From contig NZ_JABWCU010000001.1 in NCBI RefSeq assembly GCF_018491765.1, positions 304,568 to 368,567 of the forward strand: a stretch of 64,000 nt of DNA, given 5' to 3'. The position numbers were made by a program, and so were the translations under genes. Below the pieces are notes generated by a model. That model made no database searches, was not told where the DNA came from, and worked only from the letters and a program-made list of their open reading frames with translations. Within the stretch, counting starts at the first letter, position 1. Every line of letters starts with the position of its first letter. Positions 59,475-64,000 of this stretch are shown piece after piece. The DNA is from Novosphingobium profundi (GTDB lineage Bacteria > Pseudomonadota > Alphaproteobacteria > Sphingomonadales > Sphingomonadaceae).

Positions 59475-60710
59475 TTGGCTAATGAATTCAAGAAGGGCTG
59501 GAAGGTCGTCTTTGCAGCCCTGCTCGCTACCGCTTGCGGCGCCTCGCCGATCCCGTTCAACGTCCTGCCGCTCGTCATGGGTCCGATCCATGACGAGTTC
59601 GGCTGGGACTTCACGCAAATCAGCGCCGCCACGCTCATGTGGGGCGTGCTCGGTGCGATGCTGGCGCCGGTCTACGGTGGCTTCTGCGACCGTTTCGGCG
59701 TGCGCCGGGTGGGCATCGCCTCGATGCTGGCCTTCATCGTCGTGTTCAGCTCGTTCTACTTCGTGCCCGACTGGCTGCCCGGCTGGTACATGTGGTGGAC
59801 CGCACTTGGCCTGATCGCGATCGGCTCGACCCCGGTAACCTGGAGCCGTGCGGTCGCACTGTGGTTCGACAAGCATCGCGGGCTCGCGCTCGGCATCATG
59901 CTGCTGGGCACCAGCGCGACGGCGATGTTCGTGCCGCATTTCGTCAACTTCGCGATCGGCCTTGGCGGTTGGCGCCTGGCGTTCCCGGCGGCGACGGTCT
60001 TCGCGCTGTTCCTGGCCATGCCCTTCATCCTTGCCTGGTACCGCGAGCCGCGTCCCGAGGAACGGCCCGCGACGCTCGAGCAGGCCGCCGACGGCGACGT
60101 GGTGGGCATGTCGCTGGCGCAGGCGATGCGCGGTCGCCGGTTCTGGATCCTCCTCGTCAGCACGCTCCTGATCTCGTTCTCCTATGGCGGCGCGCATATC
60201 CACATGGCGCAGATGGTTCAGCTCCACGGCTTCACGCCCGCCGATGCGGCCACCGTCATGAGCTTCGTGGCGCTGGGTATCCTGGTCGGGCGCCTGGGCA
60301 TCGGCTTCCTGTTCGATCGCTTCTGGGCGCCGGGGGTTGCGTTTCCCGCGATGCTGCTGCCCGCGATCGCCTGCTACCTGCTGATGGGGACGGGCACGTC
60401 TTTTCCGCTGATCCTGACCGGGGGCTTCCTGATCGGCGTTGCGGCGGGGACGGAGACCGACATCGTCGCGTTCATGACCGCGCGCTATTTCGGCCTGCGC
60501 CACTACGGCCGGATCTACGGCTTCCTCTATGCGCCCTTCGGCATCGGTTCGGCGATTTCGCCCATGCTATACGGCTACGTGCGCGACACGACGGGCAACT
60601 ACGACATCATGCTGACGGTCGCGATCGTGCTCTTCGCGCTGGGCGGGGTGATGCTGCTGGGCCTGGGCGCGTATCCGGATCGTGAACAGCTCGCCGTTCG
60701 GGATGCCTGA
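59475..60710 (+). CDS. MFS transporter
   Basis: A 411-residue protein with about twelve membrane helices. The MFS signature between helices 2 and 3 is GGFCDRFGVRRVG, near residue 76. ALWFDKHRGLALGIMLLGTSATAMF resembles monocarboxylate/oxalate-type MFS members. The start is TTG 59475 with GAGG 8 bases upstream; the nearby ATG is out of frame. It would move the imported compound across the inner membrane. Co-transcribed with the TonB receptor by spacing. Confidence 0.92.
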   Translation: MANEFKKGWKVVFAALLATACGASPIPFNVLPLVMGPIHDEFGWDFTQISAATLMWGVLGAMLAPVYGGFCDRFGVRRVGIASMLAFIVVFSSFYFVPDWLPGWYMWWTALGLIAIGSTPVTWSRAVALWFDKHRGLALGIMLLGTSATAMFVPHFVNFAIGLGGWRLAFPAATVFALFLAMPFILAWYREPRPEERPATLEQAADGDVVGMSLAQAMRGRRFWILLVSTLLISFSYGGAHIHMAQMVQLHGFTPADAATVMSFVALGILVGRLGIGFLFDRFWAPGVAFPAMLLPAIACYLLMGTGTSFPLILTGGFLIGVAAGTETDIVAFMTARYFGLRHYGRIYGFLYAPFGIGSAISPMLYGYVRDTTGNYDIMLTVAIVLFALGGVMLLGLGAYPDREQLAVRDA

Positions 60711-60769
60711 TTACCTGGAGTTTGTCCTAGCCTCGCCGCGACAATCGAGACACGAGGCAGGACAGACCC

Positions 60770-61291
60770 ATGCGTGACCACCCAAGCTCGGCCCTGATCC
60801 GGGGCACCATCTTCGTGCGCGACATCGCACGTTCGATCCCTTTCTACCGGGCGATCGGGCTCACCGAGACCTACATCGAGGCCCATCTCGCGCACCCCTC
60901 GGCAACCGCGATCCTGGGCTTCGACGATCCGCGTCCCTTCGACATCTGCATCCTGAAGCGCCCGGGCCCCAATTTCGGCATGGTCGGCCTGTTCCAGCTC
61001 GCCGACGGCACGACGCACGAAGAGCTGCCCGTGCCGACGGGCCCTGCGCGCATCGGCGAAGTCGCGCTCGTCTTCTACGTCACCGACATCCACGCGACGA
61101 TGGCGCGTCTGCGCGATCTCGGCGCGACCTGGGCGCCCGAACCGCAGGTCTTCGCGATGGAGCACCGCGCGCAGCTCGAAGTGTGCCTGCGCGATCCCGA
61201 CGGGGTGCTCATCAACCTGGTCGAGACCGACCCTGCCCAGCAGGAGCGTACCCGGCCTGAACTCGACTACGCGCAAGGGGACGAGGCATGA
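60770..61291 (+). CDS. VOC-family protein (glyoxalase/dioxygenase superfamily)
   Basis: A 173-residue protein with the paired beta-alpha-beta-beta-beta pattern: IRGTIFVRDIARSIPFYRAIGL at residues about 10-31 and VALVFYVTDIHATMARLRDLGA near 100-121, ending EVCLRDPDGVLINLVE with a conserved glutamate. Members are glyoxalases, dioxygenases or isomerases using a metal. The reaction is not known. It overlaps the SDR gene by 4 bases, so the two act in one pathway. Confidence 0.88.
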   Translation: MRDHPSSALIRGTIFVRDIARSIPFYRAIGLTETYIEAHLAHPSATAILGFDDPRPFDICILKRPGPNFGMVGLFQLADGTTHEELPVPTGPARIGEVALVFYVTDIHATMARLRDLGATWAPEPQVFAMEHRAQLEVCLRDPDGVLINLVETDPAQQERTRPELDYAQGDEA

Positions 61292-62046
61292 GCCTGCCCA
61301 CGCTCGAAGGCCGCTGCGTCGTCGTCACCGGGGGTGCGGGCGGCATCGGGCGCGCGATCGTCGCAGCGTTCCTCGCGCGCGGGGCGCGTGTCGTGTGCGC
61401 GGATCTTTCGGTTGCCGACGAGGAGCCGGGAGCGACCGGCAGGGCGGTCAACCGCCGGCTCGACGTCACCGACGAGGCCTCGTGGATCGCGCTCATGGAT
61501 TTCGTCGTGGCGCGCTTCGGCCGGCTCGACGTGCTCGTCAACAACGCAGGGCTCTATCGCCCCAATATCGTGTTCGAGGACATGGAACTGGCGACCTGGC
61601 GCCAGCACATGGCCGTCAACGCCGATGGCACGTTCCTGGGCTGCAAGCACGCCATTCGGCGCATGAAGCCGCACGGGGAAGGGGCGATCGTCAATATGGC
61701 CTCGGGCATGGCGATTACCGCCAATCCCACCGGGGCGGCCTATTGCGCGGCCAAGGCGGCGGTGCTCATGACCACCCGCACGGCCGCGCGCGCGGCGGGG
61801 CCCTACGGGGTGCGCGTCAATGTCGTGCTGCCGGGGGCGGTCCCCACCGAGATGCTGATGGGCAATCTGACCGGCAACGAGAGCGAGGGCGATTTCCTGG
61901 CGCGCATGGCGGGTTACAGCGCGCTCGGTCGCCTTGCCCAGCCCGAGGACATCGCGCGCGCGGTGGTCTTCCTCGCCGATCCTGCGAACGGGGCGATCAG
62001 CGGCGTGCACCTGCCCGTCGACGGTGGGGCGTTGCCCGGCGCCTGA
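61288..62046 (+). CDS. Short-chain dehydrogenase/reductase
   Basis: A 252-residue classical SDR. The cofactor motif TGGAGGIG is at residues 14-21, NNAG near 86-89, and the catalytic set is S139, Y152 and K156 (YCAAK). The C-terminal HLPVDGGALPGA is the normal end. An acidic residue after the second strand (CADLS) points to NAD preference. It probably oxidises an alcohol intermediate of the compound handled by the cluster. Followed by a hairpin 10 bases after the stop. Confidence 0.93.
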   Translation: MSLPTLEGRCVVVTGGAGGIGRAIVAAFLARGARVVCADLSVADEEPGATGRAVNRRLDVTDEASWIALMDFVVARFGRLDVLVNNAGLYRPNIVFEDMELATWRQHMAVNADGTFLGCKHAIRRMKPHGEGAIVNMASGMAITANPTGAAYCAAKAAVLMTTRTAARAAGPYGVRVNVVLPGAVPTEMLMGNLTGNESEGDFLARMAGYSALGRLAQPEDIARAVVFLADPANGAISGVHLPVDGGALPGA

Positions 62047-62056
62047 GCACCTCATG

Positions 62057-62091
62057 CCAAGGCGCTGAGATGCTGACGCATCGCGCCTTGG
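62057..62091 (+). terminator. Hairpin after the SDR gene
   Basis: CCAAGGCGC (62057-62065) pairs with GCGCCTTGG (62083-62091), with inner GATGC/GCATC pairing. No long T-run follows, so it may be a weak terminator. Its arms share sequence with the next hairpin at 62118. Confidence 0.5.
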
Positions 62092-62117
62092 ATTTGCTCA
62101 AGCGCCGTACGGGCTCA

Positions 62118-62154
62118 ACCAAGGGGCGATGAGTCAGGCTCATCGCGCCTTGGT
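62118..62154 (-). terminator. Hairpin after the PepSY gene
   Basis: A 16-base stem with one mismatch: ACCAAGGGGCGATGAG (62118-62133) against CTCATCGCGCCTTGGT (62139-62154), loop TCAGG. It begins 1 base after the stop of the leftward PepSY gene and shares CCAAGG.GC with the hairpin at 62057, so the two may be copies of one element placed between convergent genes. Confidence 0.55.
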
Positions 62155-62155
62155 A

Positions 62156-63634
62156 TCAGCTCTGCTGGGCGAGCGTGAGGTTGGGGAGCCTGCGCGCGCG
62201 CCGCGCGCGCAGGATTTCGGGCAGGGCAAGAAGCACCGCGGCAACGACAAGCGCGGCGTCGATCACCAGCGAAGGCGCGGGCAGGGGGCCGGCGAAGTAG
62301 GCGTGAAGGGCGCCGGTCAGCGCGAGGCCCGCCGCCAGAAGGCGCCGCAACGCGGGCGCTGGGAACGCTTCCGGGCGCAGCGCCGCAGCCAGTGTCCCGA
62401 CCGCCAGCGCGCCCCAGAAAGCCGCTGCGAACGGCAGGTGCGGCCCGGCCAGCACGCGCAGCCAGTAGGCGAGCACGAGCAGCACCGGACTGCCCCAGAT
62501 CGTCCATGCCCAGACGGCTTCGAGCCGGGGGCTGGCGAGGCCGCGCGCGCGTCGCTTCATCAGCCACAGGGTCGTGCCTGTCGAGATGATCGCGCAGAGC
62601 GCGAGACCGAAGCCGAGGTAGGCGAGTTCGATCGGGATACCGCCATAGGAGCCGAAGTGCAGCAGGTAGACCGAGGCGGCGGTCTGCTTGCCGAGCGCGC
62701 CATCGGCGAGGCCCAGGGTTCCGGTGAAGCGCCCGTTGCCGTCGAAATGGTAGTTCTCGCCGTAGATAAGCCGGCGCGGATGGAGTGCAAGGACCGAAAT
62801 CTGCTGGCCGCGCGTCGCGGTTTCTTCGACCGTGACGTAGGTGATCGGCAGATCAGGGTGGTTCCGGCCCATCCATTCGAGCGCACGATCGACGCGGGCG
62901 AGCGGGGCGGGGGCGGGGTCGTGCGGCGGATGGGCCCCGAAGATCGGCGCATAGGCGGCCTCGGTATCGCCGCCGAAACGCTCGGTGGCGACGGCCTGGA
63001 AGACGAGCTGTCCCAGCCCGATGACCGCGCCGGTGAAGCCCAGCGCGGCGACGAAGGGCAGGAGCCACACCCCGAAGCGGTTGTGCAGATCGGCGCGCGA
63101 AAGCTGTGGGCGCGCGCGCAGGCGAAAGGCGAAGGCATCGCGGAAGATGCGCGGATGCGCGAGTACGCCGGTCACCACGGCGACGCAGAGCATCACCCCC
63201 AGCGCGCCGGTCAGCAGCAGGCCCCAGGTGGGGGGCAGGTTGAGCTGGTAGTGTAGGAAGAGCACGAATTCGGTCCAGGCGTGGGCCTCGGGCCGGTCGT
63301 AAGCGCCTTGCGCGTCGACGTAGTTGGCGCCGTTGTCGGTGGTGATGACCGTGCGCGGCAGTCCGCGCGTGGGCATGTGGACGAAGGCGTGATCGGTCGG
63401 CTTGCCCTGGCGCGCGATCGTCTCGGCGAGCGCGCGCTGCACCGCCTGCGGTGCGATCCGGGTCATTTCGGCGGCGCCGGGCTCCTCCCAGCGCTGGAAA
63501 TCCTGCTGGAACACCGCGAGCGAGCCGGTGAGGCAGACGAGATAGAGGAGGCCGCCGGTCAAGAGGCCGAGCGCGGCGTGGCCGGAAAGCGCGCGCCGGA
63601 CCAAACCGGCGGGCGGGGTTACAGGATCAGCCAT
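62156..63634 (-). CDS. PepSY-associated transmembrane protein
   Basis: A 492-residue protein from ATG 63634 (GGAGGACTTGC upstream). The opening (ALSGHAALGLLTGGLLYLVCLTGSLAVFQQDFQRWEEP) is typical of PepSY-associated TM proteins, with further membrane helices near LLLTGALGVMLCVAVVTGVLAHP, LPFVAALGFTGAVIGLGQLVF and four to five toward the end. VDRALEWMGRNHPDLPITYV is a PepSY-like periplasmic part. Such proteins often accompany siderophore receptors and are thought to reduce or release iron. Overlaps the small membrane gene upstream by 16 bases. Confidence 0.88.
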   Translation of the reverse strand: MADPVTPPAGLVRRALSGHAALGLLTGGLLYLVCLTGSLAVFQQDFQRWEEPGAAEMTRIAPQAVQRALAETIARQGKPTDHAFVHMPTRGLPRTVITTDNGANYVDAQGAYDRPEAHAWTEFVLFLHYQLNLPPTWGLLLTGALGVMLCVAVVTGVLAHPRIFRDAFAFRLRARPQLSRADLHNRFGVWLLPFVAALGFTGAVIGLGQLVFQAVATERFGGDTEAAYAPIFGAHPPHDPAPAPLARVDRALEWMGRNHPDLPITYVTVEETATRGQQISVLALHPRRLIYGENYHFDGNGRFTGTLGLADGALGKQTAASVYLLHFGSYGGIPIELAYLGFGLALCAIISTGTTLWLMKRRARGLASPRLEAVWAWTIWGSPVLLVLAYWLRVLAGPHLPFAAAFWGALAVGTLAAALRPEAFPAPALRRLLAAGLALTGALHAYFAGPLPAPSLVIDAALVVAAVLLALPEILRARRARRLPNLTLAQQS

Positions 63635-63921
63635 GCAAGTCCTCCGCAAAAGCCCATCGCGAGGGCACCCAGCGCCATGTCCCTTACGCCCGTGCGGGTC
63701 AACTGCCAGGAGGCGAGCAGGGTCCAGCCGAGCGGCAGGGCGATCAGCGCGGCCATCAGCGTGTCGGCATCGCCAAGGCCGCATCGAAGGAGCAGGCTCT
63801 GGACCCCGCAGGCGAGTGCCACGGCGGCGGCAAGATCGAGCAGTGCGATCGTCGCGAAGATCGCGACCCTGCGGCCCAAGTCGGCGGCGCGAAGCGGCGC
63901 GGCGGATTGCGGCGCCGGCAC
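63619..63921 (-). CDS. Small membrane protein, DUF3649-like partner of the PepSY protein
   Basis: A 100-residue protein with about three hydrophobic helices (RVAIFATIALLDLAAAVALA, LMAALIALPLGWTLLASW, MALGALAMGFCGGLAWLIL). Small proteins of the DUF3649/DUF3325 kind regularly precede PepSY membrane proteins in iron-uptake loci. The only start in frame is GTG 63921, with a stop five codons upstream and no clear ribosome site. Since truncated foreign coding sequence begins right next to it, its own 5' end may be altered. Confidence 0.6.
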   Translation of the reverse strand: MPAPQSAAPLRAADLGRRVAIFATIALLDLAAAVALACGVQSLLLRCGLGDADTLMAALIALPLGWTLLASWQLTRTGVRDMALGALAMGFCGGLAWLIL

Positions 63922-63926
63922 GCGCT

Positions 63927-64000
63927 CGGATCGTCAACAACGAATCGGCCGATATCCTGCGCATGTTCAATACCGGTTTCGGCGGGCTCGCCGATGAGGC
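63927..64000 (+). pseudogene. 5'-truncated glutathionyl-hydroquinone reductase (Xi-class GST) remnant, partial
   Basis: The plus strand from about 63927 to the edge reads RIVNNESADILRMFNTGFGG..., a segment that closely resembles the conserved (I)VNNES(A/S)(D/E)I(I/L)RM(F/L)N stretch of Xi-class glutathione transferases. The ~100 residues normally before it, including the catalytic CPWA region, are absent: upstream bases belong to the leftward membrane gene. Either the gene was cut by a rearrangement or the junction is an assembly artefact. The rest lies beyond the window. Confidence 0.5.

Overview
The window is GC-rich DNA from an alphaproteobacterium, most likely a sphingomonad close to Novosphingobium or Sphingobium. 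This rests on the set of large TonB-dependent receptors of Xanthomonas/Caulobacter type, the GapR-like domains and the overall gene styles; no rRNA or other marker gene is present. It splits into a prophage (about 1-38,260) and ordinary chromosome (about 38,340-64,000).

Prophage. This is a temperate tailed phage of siphovirus type with HK97-like head genes and a lambda-like tail order. A leftward early operon (7,027 down past the left edge) carries two ParB-fold proteins, a beta-class adenine-type DNA methyltransferase, an HNH nuclease, a DUF5131 (Gp37/Gp68) cysteine-motif protein and several small proteins. The immunity region (7,027-8,351) has a leftward repressor, a rightward Cro-like gene, four copies of a GTTTCAT-N3-ATGAAAC operator, and a zinc-ribbon/TM2 membrane protein that looks like a passenger gene. 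The rightward early operon (8,070-15,112) carries small regulators and then a replication set: a DnaN-like sliding clamp, a DnaG-like primase, a protein made of two GapR (DUF2312) domains in tandem, and a D5/P4-type SF3 helicase. An iteron-like repeat region follows the helicase and is a candidate origin. The late region (15,470-38,261) runs in one direction: a DUF6362-like protein, HNH, terminase small and large subunits, portal, protease, capsid, connectors, tail tube, tail chaperones with a clear -1 frameshift site, tape measure, tail tip, J-like protein and tail spike. It ends with a lysis cassette of membrane proteins, amidase endolysin and nested spanins. No integrase is seen; the left end lies outside the window.

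Boundary. A complete tRNA-Arg(TCT) stands at 38,388-38,464. Beside it is the remnant of a chemotaxis receptor gene that keeps both ends but has lost nearly all its middle.

Chromosome. In order: a secreted L,D-transpeptidase; a leftward block of two TonB-dependent receptors, an ECF sigma factor and a FecR anti-sigma factor; aquaporin Z; catalase-peroxidase KatG; ferredoxin-NADP reductase. A two-armed uptake/catabolic cluster follows. One arm runs left (a DUF3108-like protein, two alpha/beta hydrolases whose nucleophile serine is replaced by histidine, and a GntR/UTRA regulator). The other runs right (TonB receptor, MFS transporter, VOC protein, SDR dehydrogenase). A long palindrome lies between the arms. 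The right edge has a PepSY membrane reductase-like protein with a small membrane partner, and what looks like the 5'-truncated remnant of a glutathionyl-hydroquinone reductase gene.
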